Origin: Conchocele bisecta | Lineage: Eukaryota; Mollusca; Bivalvia; Lucinida; Thyasiridae | DNA: 64,000 nt | Assembly (NCBI GenBank): GCA_029237695.1 | Contig: CM055279.1 | Span: 22,261,919 to 22,325,918, forward strand | Reading direction: 5' to 3' | Shown here: piece after piece, positions 1 to 11,443 of the stretch | Layout of the letters: each line of letters opens with the position of its first letter | How positions within the stretch are numbered: the stretch's first letter is position 1 | Program-made: the position numbers and the translations under genes | The notes under the pieces: model-generated | The model's database searches: none | What the model saw: only the letters and a program-made list of their open reading frames with translations | What the model was told of the DNA's origin: nothing

Positions 1-596
1 AGACCACCACCACAAATACCACCACCATCACATGCTACACATAAACCTATTACCTACACCTATTACACCTACATCTACTAGGCCTACTACATGTAACATC
101 TACACCTACATTGTACTAAAACTGGTATACCTATACTTTACATGTGTCTTCTGTCTGTAATCATCAGCGTTCTGCATACATTCACTGAAACGAAAGTAGA
201 ATTTAAACTTGTTATTAATGGCAAAATACTAAATATTTATGTCACGGTATCTATGCAACTCACGGTGTGCAGAATGTTTGCGTTCGTGCCCGGCTAGTTC
301 AGTCGATTAGATTGTATGCGTGTCCGGTTTTAGAGAGGTTCTACTGCAATGTATCTTAAAAGAACTATTATTTCACATAATGTGTACGATGGCTAACGGC
401 TGAACGTAGATGTATGTATCCCATGTTGTTATTCCGAAATGCAATATTGATAAGCTGTGAAACGCAAGAATATTTTATACTCTGCAATATACTGAATTTT
501 AAAACAATATATAACAGAAGAATATTACCGGCGGTGAACAGCCTCCACCCACCACCACCACCACCAATAACATAAACACATACAAAACTAGATTGG
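1..596. repeat. CCA-rich simple repeats in otherwise unassigned sequence
   Basis: Short CCA/CAC microsatellite runs lie at about 1-30 and 540-567. The stretch between them is AT-rich and has no convincing coding region. Around 315-345 is a motif (CGGTTTTAGAGAGGTTCTAC) that recurs near 21520 and 25440 and looks like the end of a pogo/Tigger-like DNA transposon. That family assignment is an inference. Confidence 0.4.
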
Positions 597-2860
597 TCAG
601 TAAGCGAGGCTTACAGAATACCCCCCGCATGGGCCCAGGTACCCCTAAATATGCAAAGAAATGTCCAAGTGTGTGGGCTTGTGACCGTGGTAGAGGCCCA
701 TTGGAGATATGCGTGTGTGAAATGTGAAGCAGATCCGAGCAAGGAAATAGAAGTTATAACCGATTTCTCTGAAGTTAAGTTTTGTAAAGAGACTAAGTAT
801 GTGACCTTGACCTCAGATCAGCGGGGATTTGTCACAGTATGATAGTAGAACCTTAGAGGAATGCATACATGAAATATTAAGAATTTTCGATTAAAGAAGT
901 AGAAGTTATAACATATTTCTCTGATGTTAAGTTTTGTAAAGAGACTTAAGTATTTGATCTTGACCTTGGGATCAATGGGGGTTGGACGGTCGTGGATTTG
1001 TTCACAACAAAACAAAATAACATTTTATAATGAAATAAGAATAAATTACCTTAACGAAGCCCGCGTCATCATTTCCCACATCATCAAGAATGCATGTGTG
1101 AAATAGTAAGCATTTTAAATGAAGGAAATAGAAGTTATAACAATATTTATCTGATGTTAAAAGTTTAATGACGGACGGACGAGAATTGTGGCATTCCTAA
1201 CTGTAACCTATCCTAAATCAGACCTCGTAAAGATCAATCAGACATAAAAAAACAACCCCATAAGAGAAAATAACCCCACAAGAGCAATTCATAACGGGGC
1301 TAACAATGGAATAAGCATCTCTTAACAAGTTCATCACTGTGTGGTTAACCTCACAATGTAGCTATAGTTTGTCCGGACGGACGGACGCGAACGGACTGAT
1401 CTGGATCTACACTGGTCGCAAAGCCATACATTTAGTCACAACCACATATGACCATGGACATGTGCTAAAGACGACATGACATAAATCATCAGATGCTTGC
1501 ACGCTTTAAATACAAAGAGAAACAAAACATTATCCGAAATTAAATTTGAGTTGTCAGAAGACAACGAAGCGAGACTGGTGATGCTTTAGATTTACGAATA
1601 TCAAGAAGTTGGCATAGCATGATAGAGAACCATTAGAGGAAGGCTGTGTAAAATATCAAGAAGTGGGATGAAAGAAAACATAAATTATAACAAACTTACC
1701 CAACGTGAAGTTTATGAAAGCACTAAGATTGTGAACTTGACCTTGGGGTTAGCGTGGAGTGTCGTGGACTTGTCACAGCATGATACAGAATCATTAGAGA
1801 AAGGCATGCGTGAAATATCAAAACGTTTGGTGATAGGAAACATAAATTATAACAAAAAGTAATAAAGTTTATGAAAGCACTAAGATTGTGACCTTGGCAT
1901 TTGGGTTAACTTTGGGTAAACTCAAACTTGGCACAGTTGTATAAAAACATGAATATTATATAACTTGACCTTGGGTTAAGGGGTGTGTGGTGGATTTGTC
2001 ACCGCAGGATAGAATATCATCAGATGAATGTATGTATGAAATATCAAGGCGCTTCCAGTAAATAAACAGAAATTATATGAAATTTATCACAACGTTAAGT
2101 TTATGAACGCACTAAGTGTGTGACCTTAACCTTGGGGCAATGAGTGGGTGCTGGGTTGTGGAGTTGTTACAACATGATAGACGGTCATCAGATGAATGCA
2201 TGCATGAACCATATAAAGGTGTTCCAAAAAAAGAAACAGAAGTAATAATATATTTAGCCCAACGTAAAGTTTATGAACGCACTAATCAGACAACTGTATG
2301 TATGAAATAAATATTAAGACATTCCCTGTAAAGAAACAGAAAAGACGTTCACTGTAATGAAACAGAAGTTTGCCCCAACATTAAGTTTATGAACGCACTA
2401 TGTGACCTTGACCTTGGGTGGGGGGCGGTGTGGTCTGGGTATGTCTGGGCCGGGGGTCGTGGATTTGCTACAGCACGCTAGGTCATCAAATGAATGCATT
2501 TATAAAATAGCAAGGTATGCCATGAAAAGAAACAGAAGTTAATACAAAATTTAAACCCAACATTAAGTTTATGAACACACCGAGTTGGTGATTTTCTACA
2601 GCATGATAGCTATTCACATGAGGAATGCATGTATGAATGTGCTAAGTTTGTGACCTTGGGGAAAGGGGTGGGGGTGGGTAATGGATTTGTTGTAGCAGAA
2701 TAGACGATCATCAGATGAAGGCATGTATGAAATATCAAGGCGTACCCTGTAAAGAAACAGAAGTTCAAAAAGAACATTTACTCCAACGTTAAGTTTATGA
2801 TGTTGATCTTGGGGAAAGGGGTGGGGTGGGAGGGTCAAGGATTTGATGTAACACAATTGA
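597..2860. repeat. Diverged tandem repeat family R1, about 150-200 bp per unit
   Basis: Successive units repeat the same order of words: AAGGAAACAGAAGTTATAA, a line like ACATTTACCCCAACGTTAAG, GTGACCTTGACCTTGGG, GGTCGTGGATTTG, CAGCATGATAGA and ATGAATGCATGTATGAAAT. Units are strongly diverged and spacing varies. Further copies lie at 6060-6270, 7990-8380, 8860-9005, 9640-10560 and 21600-21780. A leader (about 597-655, CAGTAAGCGAGGC...TGGGCCC) is shared with 21548-21615, so the family has a recognisable edge. Short open frames here are not conserved between units and are not called as genes. Confidence 0.7.
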
Positions 2861-4080
2861 CCGCTTTTGCATGACGCAACTTCCGGTGCGGTAAACGCCA
2901 GCCTAGCAACAGTCCAAAATGACAGTAGGTGATCACAAAAGCGCCGCCATATTAAAAAGTGTTATCAACAGTGATATTTGTCCAACATTTTCGAACATAT
3001 AATAGTTAAATCAGTGTTGTGCACATAGACGTTATTGCCGTCCGTTGTATAAATGACTTACCAGTATATATATGGTCGTTCGGTATATAATAATAATGTA
3101 GTAACGGGGCGGATTAAGCGTCCCGTTTATATATCGTCAATGTGTCTATGTTCTTACATGTAGCGCAATTTTTCATTTCAGATTCACACGATTCTTGAAT
3201 CAAAGGATCTAGACCAAGCCCATGGACGATTGGATGTTTAATATATTTACCTGTATTTATATTCAGATAATATCTCCATGATAAATAATGTCCGTCCGTC
3301 CGCACGTGAATTTAGTGGCAAGATGATAATTATTGTACGAAGGTCAACATTAAGTACAACCGTAAATTAGTATTTATTTTACCTTGCTTTCTTTGTCAGA
3401 CGTGTGCTTTTACGTCCCCCCCCCCCCCGCACACCGACCCCCACATCACATAATCACATAATGTATTACCGAAAATTTATCATGTATGGATGAATCAGAA
3501 ACATACATTACTGTATTTTATGTTTCTGGATGAATTATATATATATATTTATTTTAATAATAATGAATGAATTATATAACATGTATGTTTATCGGAATGA
3601 AATGGCATGCAAGGATTACACTCATCAAACAGTCTTCACTAACATAATTAGTGAACCGAAATTGTTCCCAACAAAGACTCGTCAATTCAAAGGAGTCTAT
3701 CGCACTTTGATGTGCTATGAATCTTATGTCATTTTAAACTGAGCATAATGATTGTATGTATAGTCCAAGTGACCAAGCGGGAAACAGAGTAGACACTTAT
3801 CATAGCTATTTATCAGATGCGTAGATGTACCTGTTGCTATATGCTGGTCAAAATACCGTAAGGTAATTCTTTTGGGTCATTATAAGGGGCCAGCCGCGGG
3901 GAAAGTAGTCGCTGTAATGACCATGGGGGTGGTGTGCACTGGAAGGCCAGTGACGGAACATCACCCTGGGCAATTGCTTTAAGCTCGTTTCAACATCCGC
4001 CGTATTTATCAGAGCGATTAATAGGCCTCGGGCACTGCGACGGAGAAGGTCGGTTATACCCCAAACACAGCACGTGGCTT
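2861..4080. other. No gene seen; poly-C tract
   Basis: No coding region, RNA gene or clear mobile-element end was recognised. A run of C lies at about 3416-3428. The rest is AT-rich, with short TA-rich tracts (about 3066-3095 and 3535-3560). Confidence 0.4.
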
Positions 4081-4300
4081 ATAGGGCTTTTGTGACCAGT
4101 GTAGATCCAGATCAGAACCAGTGTATATCCAGATCAGACCGCACAGTCTGATCAGGATCTGCCATTCCATCACTGAAACACACTAACAAACAGTCTATAC
4201 CGTTTTCAGACTACACGAGTGTGCTATTTGATCAAAACCTACACTGGTCACAAATCACACAAGCCCCATTTCTCCAGTCACAGCCACATATCGGACGGAC
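4081..4300. repeat. Dispersed GATCAG-core repeat (R2) copies
   Basis: Contains GTGACCAGTGTAGATCCAGA, ATCAGACCGCACAGTCTGAT and CAGGATCTGCCATTCC, followed by ACACTGGTCACAAATCACAC and a sequence like CAGTCACAGCCACAT. The same word order recurs at 1395-1450, 9345-9510, 10930-11100, 20795-20890, 25683-27380, 54765-54830, 55145-55325, 61128-61172 and 63175-63240. It is short, partly palindromic and non-coding. Confidence 0.65.
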
Positions 4301-4327
4301 AAAGCTATTTATTTTTGACATCATGTA

Positions 4328-4395
4328 CCAGGCGCGGATCCAGGATTTCGGGTTGTGACGTAACTATTTTGCAATACTTCACTATTTCTGTTTAT
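4328..4395 (+). mobile_element. Fragment of a hAT-like DNA element end
   Basis: CAGGCGCGGATCCAGGATTT followed by TATTTTGCAATACTTCACTA matches the left part of the larger element at 22363-22820. Invertebrate hAT-type elements often begin CAGGGGCGGATCCAGG. No matching right end was found here, so this is a fragment. Confidence 0.4.
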
Positions 4396-4799
4396 TTGAA
4401 ACAAATAAGTAGATAAAAACAGTGGATTCAACCAATCAGCATAGAATATGTGTGGCTTCGTTGATTTTAGAGTACACCTGCCGCATTATTAATGACATCC
4501 GGCGGCATCCGTTTGAGCGTAGCTACACACGCGTGTAAATAATTATGGCGGGTCAAACAAATAATTCATCTCGAAATAATCAATGTACGAACAGTAAAAG
4601 ATATTATGTTGGCATTTTGTAAAAAAAATACCAATTTAACACTTATAATTCCTCATTTTCCTGATTCTGTCATTAGGTTTTCTTGAGTGAGGCACCGGAC
4701 AAAATGGGTCGTGTGTTTTTATCGACCGGCAATTATCTCACGCTTACCGGCGGCGGCCATTACTTATGTGCTATTGTTGCATCTATTGTATCATGTGTG

Positions 4800-5974
4800 A
4801 ATTATGGACATAACGGACCCGATTTCGGACGAAACGGACCCGATTTCGGACGAAACAGACCCGATTTCTGGACATAACGGACCCCGTGTGGACATAACGC
4901 ACCCAGTATAAAACCTATCAGAAATGCTATAAGAAATACTATTATAATATATTTTTGTTATATATTGATTGGTCTAATGGAAAATGAAAGTTGGGAATGT
5001 TAATTGGGAAATAAAATACAAATCGGGGAAAAAATTATGTTTATAATTTAATAATAATATAAATACCAGGCACATACATACAAGCAGATACATACACTCT
5101 GATCAGGATCTTAATTTTTTTAAGTGTGCGGGAGATTTTGTTTTTGCCAAAACTTGCAAGTTGGGAGTGCTTTAGAATCATCTCATTTTGACGATTCTAA
5201 TGCACTACCAAAATGTCAAAATAACTAAATTACGCACCGTATTAAAGTGATTGTCGCTATGTTGGAACAGTGTCAGAACAGTGTAGATCTTGTTATGGAC
5301 GACTGGTTTGCATTCTGATCAGGATCTTCATTTTTCGATCACACATACATATATACAAACATACATTTAGCCAGCACATTTGATGGTAATATAAGTAATC
5401 GAGCAGAACACATACACACACATATACAAACATACATACGTTTATCAAGCACATTTTGATTATCATATGAAACACAACCAACTTGCCGTTTTAAGGTTTT
5501 ATGCTTTTGTGAGTAAATGAGACGATTCTAACGCACTACAAACTTGTCATTTTATGCATTTGTGCATTTTTCTTGCTAAACTTTTAATCGTATTTTATTA
5601 CTGTTTCTATACAAATTGAAGTAAAGTAAATTTATTAAAATAGATTAAACCGAATATTGCAGATTGGAACGTGTCAAACACAGTTTAGTCCACTGGCAAT
5701 ATCCGGAGGGGATTAATTAGCCCGGAAGCCATTGCGATGTGCGAATTCCACAATTGCCCCCCGGAAATTTTGCCAACAACTTTTCTCCGTAAAATTTAGT
5801 TTAAAACATAAAATAAAATTAAAATAATAATTTCTTATAAGTTTACAACAAAAAAAGTTAAAAAAAAATAGCATTTCTGATAGGTTTTATACGGGGTCCG
5901 TTATGTCCAGGAATCGGGTCCGTTATGTCCAGAAATCGAGTCCGTTATGTCCGGGTCCGTTATGTCCAGTTACC
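4800..5974. mobile_element. Non-autonomous DNA transposon with long subrepeated inverted ends (MULE-like)
   Basis: The outer 140-150 bp at each end are inverted copies. Both hold three to five copies of TGGACATAACGGACCCGATT-type subrepeats, then the words TATAAAACCTATCAGAAATG. The element is flanked by an exact 9-bp direct repeat, TCATGTGTG (4791-4799 and 5975-5983). A 9-bp duplication together with long inverted ends is typical of Mutator-like elements; the superfamily is an inference. The 0.9-kb interior has no transposase frame. It holds two related blocks (about 5095-5215 and 5310-5560) with TCTGATCAGGATCTT and AACTTGC...GATTCTAATGCACTAC words. The outermost 6-7 bases of the two ends do not match well. 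Confidence 0.7.
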
Positions 5975-6059
5975 TCATGTGTGTGTATAACGCAGTCGAT
6001 TTAGAACGACTGGAAATGAAAAAACTTTCTGATAACTTCGGTTTCTATTAAAGAACCCG

Positions 6060-6275
6060 GATGATAAAGCGATGAATAGAGGATCACCAGATGCATGTAT
6101 GAAATATCAAAGCGTTCCCTGTAAAGAAACAGAAGTTACACAACATTTACCCCAACGTTAAGTTTATAAACATGTTAAGTTTGTGACCTTGACCTTGGGA
6201 TAAAGTTTGGGTGGTGGGTCGTGGATTTCCTACAGCATGATAGACGGTCATCGGAGGAATGCATGTATGAAATAT
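6060..6275 (+). repeat. R1 repeat copy
   Basis: Has the R1 order: ATCAAAGCGTTCCCTGTAAA, AACAGAAGTTACACAACATT, GTGACCTTGACCTTGGG, GGTCGTGGATTTCCTACAGC and GAATGCATGTATGAAATATT. Confidence 0.65.
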
Positions 6276-7985
6276 TGATATGCACCGGCATATCTGGGCA
6301 TATGTGACTTACCTGTCGTTGATCTTCAACGCAGTTGATCATGATGGGACGTTATATTCCAAATAATTCATAATCATAAAGTTTATCATTCCTGTTGAAA
6401 TGACAGACCGTGAAATAGCAATATACATGGAGATGTGGCAATTCATACTCACACCACAACACGCATACCGATAATCACAGCCGTCGAATATGAATTTCCA
6501 TCCATAATTTGTCACTAGTCCAAGTTGTACTCATTTAGTGGAACGACCAGGGTCATATTTTTATTTGACTAAATTTGTCACTTGATCGTGTGTTGACAAT
6601 TTCGCGCACCTGTCCTTTCAACAAGTTTGCACGCCAATTCACTCGATTCGCGTGTAAACACCACACCGTAAATATTATCGTGTAACATGTTAAATGCATT
6701 GTTTTGGCAGCCATAGCTATCCAACGATCCCAAAAATTGCGTCTGTAATGACAATCTGATCCTTTTCTCACATGGTAAAATTGTGTGGCTTTTCATCCGC
6801 CATCTTGAGAGTTGCATGACGGGATAGTTGGGGTACTATCTGGCGAAACGATTCAATTGACAGAAAAGATGAAGAGAGCATATACAAATGCATTTGAGGT
6901 GACTATCTATCATATGTCACGTATTTTAACTTGAATTTGTCTTCGTGGAAGTATTGTCAACGAAATGTCCGCCATTTTTATCTCTGAATCTGTACACCAT
7001 GAAACATGACATGCGTCATACTTCAGGGCGCGCGCCTGGCCTGTTTTGTGGCCAGCTGGCCCGTATTTGTGGCCAGCTGGCCCAGCCTCACTATAAAAGA
7101 AGCGGAAATTCCGCCAGTCATCACTCTGGCTTTGGCATTTCTCAAGACAACAATTCCAAGCAAATTTCGTGCAGAAAAATTAATCTAAATTTTACTTTAA
7201 ACTAATTTCCTTTTCTCGTAGCATGAACCATTTACTGTTTCGACCAATATTAAGTCCGGCCAGAGTCATTTGGACATTAGTTAACCATTGAGAGGGTCTT
7301 ATCAGCAACGTAGGACATTTTTCACCTGTTTATGGTCCCTGGGACCCCACCTGCGACATATTAACGTTTCATGGGTCCCCAGAGACACAATTAGTCATAA
7401 TTACTACATCATACATTCATATTTGCCTGTACGTCAACGAACTCTGATGGATGTCAAGTTCTACCTCTAGAACCACTGTATCTACTGGGCAGTGCGTTGC
7501 CATTTCGTTAATATTGATCTTTGCGGTTTTTACTACATAATTATTATAAACAGTTTAGTCTATCCACACGGTAGTTTACTTATTGTATTACGGACGAATG
7601 TACCGTTCATTTGAACCATCTCCCTGATATCTCTTGTGCTAACTGAAGTTAATAAATAGTTGAATATATCTAACCTCTTATCTGTTCCCTGGACTGTCAG
7701 ACTGCAGTTGCACCCGTGTTCCCTTACATACAGGTGTGCAGCATCTAGTCCAGATCTGAGAGACACAGGTTGCAGGCTGCACATATCTACTGATTGACAA
7801 CTATAGGCAGACGCTACCACATTTGTCTGTCAATCAGTCATCTATAGCCCGCAACGCGTGTTAGAGGATACTGGGTAGTATACGCACAGCAAGGGTTTGG
7901 TAAAGCGTGCAGGAGCCTGCAGCAATACACGTAGCCTAGACAGGGTCTACGTGGGGTCATATATATGCACCACTACCGGAGCGTA
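6276..7985. other. No gene seen; short GGCCAGCTGGCC duplication
   Basis: No coding region was recognised in this 1.7 kb. A short GC-rich direct duplication containing GTGGCCAGCTGGCCC lies at about 7045-7085. The remaining sequence looks unique within the window. Confidence 0.4.
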
Positions 7986-7989
7986 ACAA

Positions 7990-8415
7990 TATAACGGTAT
8001 TCCATGAAAGAAAACAGATGTTATAAGACATTTACCACAACGTTAAGTGTATAAATGTGCTAGGTTTTTTACCTTGACCTTGGGGCAAGGGTTGGGCGGT
8101 GGGTCATGGATTTGCTATAGCACTATATAGTATCATCAGATGAATGCATTTATGAAACGCGAAGGCGTTCCCCTCATTTTAACATAAGTTACACAACATT
8201 TACCGCAACGTTAAGTTTATGAACATGCTAAGTTTGTGACCTTGACCTTGGGGTAAGCGTTAGGTGGTTGCTCATGGATTTGCCACATCATGATAGAGGG
8301 TCAACTGATGAATGCATGTATGAAATAACAAGGTGTTCCATTGCATGAAACAGAAGTTATAAGACATTTACCCCCAACGTTAAGTTTGTGGACGCCGACG
8401 CCGACGACGCCAACC
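7990..8415 (+). repeat. Two to three R1 repeat copies, ending in a GACGCC minisatellite
   Basis: R1 words occur at 8065-8115 and 8238-8290 (TTGACCTTGGGGTAAGCG, ATGGATTTGCCACATCATGA). At about 8390-8413 the array ends in a short GACGCC/GACGAC run. Confidence 0.6.
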
Positions 8416-8636
8416 ACGCCGGGGTATGCCATAAGCTCTTCTGCATTTCGTGCAGGCGAGCTAATAATGAGTTTACCAATGTTATGTTTTGTGATTGCAG
8501 AACAGATGCTGGCTCGGAGACAGCTAGTCACTAGTTGAGCAAGGTTATCTACCAACCATAGCAAATGCATCTAGTCTGTGGCCTTGGGACTAATGGGACC
8601 CGGAGGTGAAAGGGAACACACGTAAGAAGTTCCAAG

Positions 8637-8850
8637 GTTAACCCCTTGAATTTGACAGCCGCTATAGCGGTATTTGCCAACAGTGCAGATCCAGATGGAT
8701 GTCATCTGGATCTGCACTTTTTGCAAGTAACTTGTTGATATTTTTAGAACAAAAAACACCCCCTTTTCATAAATGGACTAGTCTGAAAATCATTTTGTGA
8801 CGATTGGATTGGTTTCAAAATTAACATATCAAAATCCATTCCAGTTACTA
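8637..8850 (+). mobile_element. Hairpin MITE family R3
   Basis: An imperfect copy of a family also present at 56345-56560, 61500-61762 and, in part, 62580-62820 and 63240-63360. Word order: CCCTTGAA, CCGCTATAGCGGTAT, then a hairpin with stem GTGCAGATCCAGATG / CATCTGGATCTGCAC (about 8683-8720), then TTTTTGCAAG, AGAACAAAAAACACCCCCTT, CATAAATGGACTAGTCTGAA and AACATATCAAAATCCATT. No coding capacity. Confidence 0.65.
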
Positions 8851-8859
8851 AGTGTTGGA

Positions 8860-9005
8860 AGAGTTACGTTTTATGAAATATGACATTGACCTTGGGGCTA
8901 GTGGGGACTGAACGTCCATTATTTTGTTGCACCATTATAGTGGAACATCAGAGTAATGCATATGTGAAATATCAAGAGGTTCCGTGACAAGAATCAGAAA
9001 TTATC
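8860..9005 (+). repeat. R1 repeat copy
   Basis: TGACATTGACCTTGGGGCTA, TGCACCATTATAG and GTAATGCATATGTGAAATAT follow the R1 order. Confidence 0.55.
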
Positions 9006-9166
9006 ATTTATTTATTATGTACCCAGAAAAAAAATCGGGGTAAATTATCGTCCGTATCCGTCTGTCCGGCAGTCTGAGATTTGCATGTTCGGCTACCTAC
9101 TATTTCTGTAGCCGTAAGTCTTCTTTGCATGACACTTAATATGCTTTGTATTCATCATCACATGAT

Positions 9167-9222
9167 TTGACAGCACTTTAGAATAATTTCCATTGGAAAT
9201 GATTCTAAAGTGCTGTCAAACC
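9167..9222. repeat. Near-perfect 26-bp-stem palindrome
   Basis: TTTGACAGCACTTTAGAATA at the left and GATTCTAAAGTGCTGTCAAA at the right form inverted arms around CATTGG. It resembles the imperfect hairpin at 5160-5215, which contains GTGCTTTAGAATCATC. Confidence 0.6.
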
Positions 9223-9344
9223 ATGTTTTTAATCTATAATTTTATTCTGTGGCCCACTCATGTGGCCCCTATGCACAAGGTTGCACTAAAGTTGTTGTTG
9301 CGTTAAATGTTATGAGGGGTAGATCCATATATGTTGATTTCTTC

Positions 9345-9510
9345 CACCCAGCCTGATTAGGGTCTGTACTGTTCGCCACTCCAGCAATGAAACACACCTC
9401 GTGCTTCTAACAATCAATACAGATCGTTATCAGGCTACAAGTGCGTGCTATTTGATCAGGAGCTACACCGGTCACAAATCTCACAAGCCCAATTTCTCGA
9501 GTCAGTCACA
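9345..9510 (+). repeat. R2 dispersed repeat copy
   Basis: CCTGATTAGGGTCTGTACTG, ACACCGGTCACAAATCTCAC and AGTCAGTCACATTTT follow the R2 word order. Confidence 0.55.
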
Positions 9511-9639
9511 TTTTATCATTTGCTATATTTTGTACCATTGTGAGTATTGTATGACAGACCGTGATTCGGCTAAAGGACAGTTATACAATAAACTAGCAGT
9601 GTTTCCTGTTGGCACACGAATGCCAAAGAATACGAGGCA

Positions 9640-10560
9640 CATTTGAAAACACAGAGGGCCAGAGAAGCTTGGATTTGTCACAGCATGAAAGCAGACCATC
9701 AAAGCATTGGGTGTGTGAAATATCAAGCCGATTCATACAAGGAAACATATGTTATAAGACACATACCCGAATTTCGAACGCACCAAGTATGTGACATTGA
9801 CCCTGGGCTTAGCCGGGGCAGGACGATCGTGGATTTTTCATAGGGCGGTAGAAGACCGTTATAGCAATACTTGTGTCAAATATCAAGCAGGTCCGTGCAA
9901 GGAAACAGGAATAATTATAAGACATTACCCGAGCGTTGAGGTTTCCAATGCACCAAGTAAATACCTTGACCCTGTGCTTAGCAGGGCGGTATGATCGTGC
10001 ATTTGTTATACGGCGGTAGAGGATCATTACAGTAATGCATGTGTGAAATATCAAGCCGATCCAATAAACGAAGGAGACATAAGACATTTACCCGAGCGTT
10101 AAGATTTCGAGCGCATTCTTAGTGCGCTCGAAATCTTAACGCTCGGGTAAATGTCTTATAATATCTCCTTCGTTAATTGTCACATTCTTAGTGCGCTCGA
10201 AATCTTAACTCTCGGGTAAATGTCTTATAATATTTCCTTCGTTAATTTGATCTGCTTGGTATTTCACACATGACCATGGGCTTAGCGGGGGTGGGGCGAA
10301 TGTGGATTTATCTCAGGGCGGCGGAGGACCATTAAATCAATGTGTGTGTGAAATATCAATTATAAGACATTTACCCGAGCGCCAAGGTTTCCACCGCACC
10401 AAGTATGTGACATTGACCCTGGGCTTAGCCGGGGTGGGACGATCGTGGATTTGTCGCAGGGCGGTAGAGGACCATTAGTGCAATGCGTGTGTGAACTATC
10501 AGGCAGATCCGTTTAAGGAAACATAAATTATACGACATTTACCCAAGCGTTAAGGTTTTA
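9640..10560. repeat. R1 array containing an inverted duplication
   Basis: Several R1 units carry GACATTGACCCTGGGCTTAG, GACGATCGTGGATTTGT and AATGCATGTGTGAAATATCA. Between 10041 and 10272 part of one unit is inverted. Arms contain AAGACATTTACCCGAGCGTT (10081-10100) and its reverse complement (10136-10155). The right arm is then repeated in direct orientation at about 10186-10240. Confidence 0.65.
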
Positions 10561-11440
10561 GGACGTACGGACGTACAAACGCAGGTAACACTATATACCC
10601 CCACTCACCATTTGGCCGGCATAACAAATGCTCTGCGCAACAAGGGAGCTAAAATGAACAATTGTGAAAATACTTCTACATGTAACAAAGATGACTTACC
10701 GGTCTTCTGTCTTCTGTCCAAGTGATTGTGAGCTGTAACGAATCCTACGTATGCACTTTGTTGGTCACGTGACCATGTAATCCCCATTCAAATGTCAGGT
10801 GAATACATTTCACTGGTGTGGCCAGCTACATGTACAATACAATAGCACCCATGACATTGGTGATTGGGCACAGATTGTGTCTTACTGGGAAAATGGAATG
10901 TTGGCCTTTGCAGCAACTCTCATGCAACTCATTCACATAGTTTGATCAGGGTTTAAACCATTTACCATTGCATCAACACAACATACGTTTAACAAACAAT
11001 GCATCATTTTCCAGGCTGCGGTAGGAGTGTGCTATCAGATCAATAGCTAGACTGGTCACCAATGGCATAGACCAAATTTATCTAGACAGTCACATTTCAC
11101 ACTGTGTCATAATCCGAAATATATTCCATTGTATTGGAGAAGCCATAGAATGCACTGTCATTGAGAAATTTAGCATACACAATTTGAGACCAGTGTAGCC
11201 CGAGATGAGATTGTGTATTCACAGTACAGTATGTGTCATTCATTCAAAGAATCACATATTCTTGTAAGGGTACAGTCATTCTGACCATTAATATATGCCA
11301 TCTGATTCGGATCTACAGGATTTGCCGTTCGTTCGATCGGGTGACATTTGTATAAGGGTTTACACTGTCAGTATGTCGATGATTATATGCAGTCTGGTCA
11401 AATTCGACACTGTGTACCAGTAAGTCCATTAATCAATGAC
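10561..11440. repeat. R2-related relics; no gene
   Basis: R2-like words are visible at 10930-11100 (TTGATCAGGGTTTAAACC, CTATCAGATCAATAGCTAGA, CTGGTCACCAATGGCATAG). Nothing else is recognisable before the satellite begins. Confidence 0.4.
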
Positions 11441-11443
11441 ACT

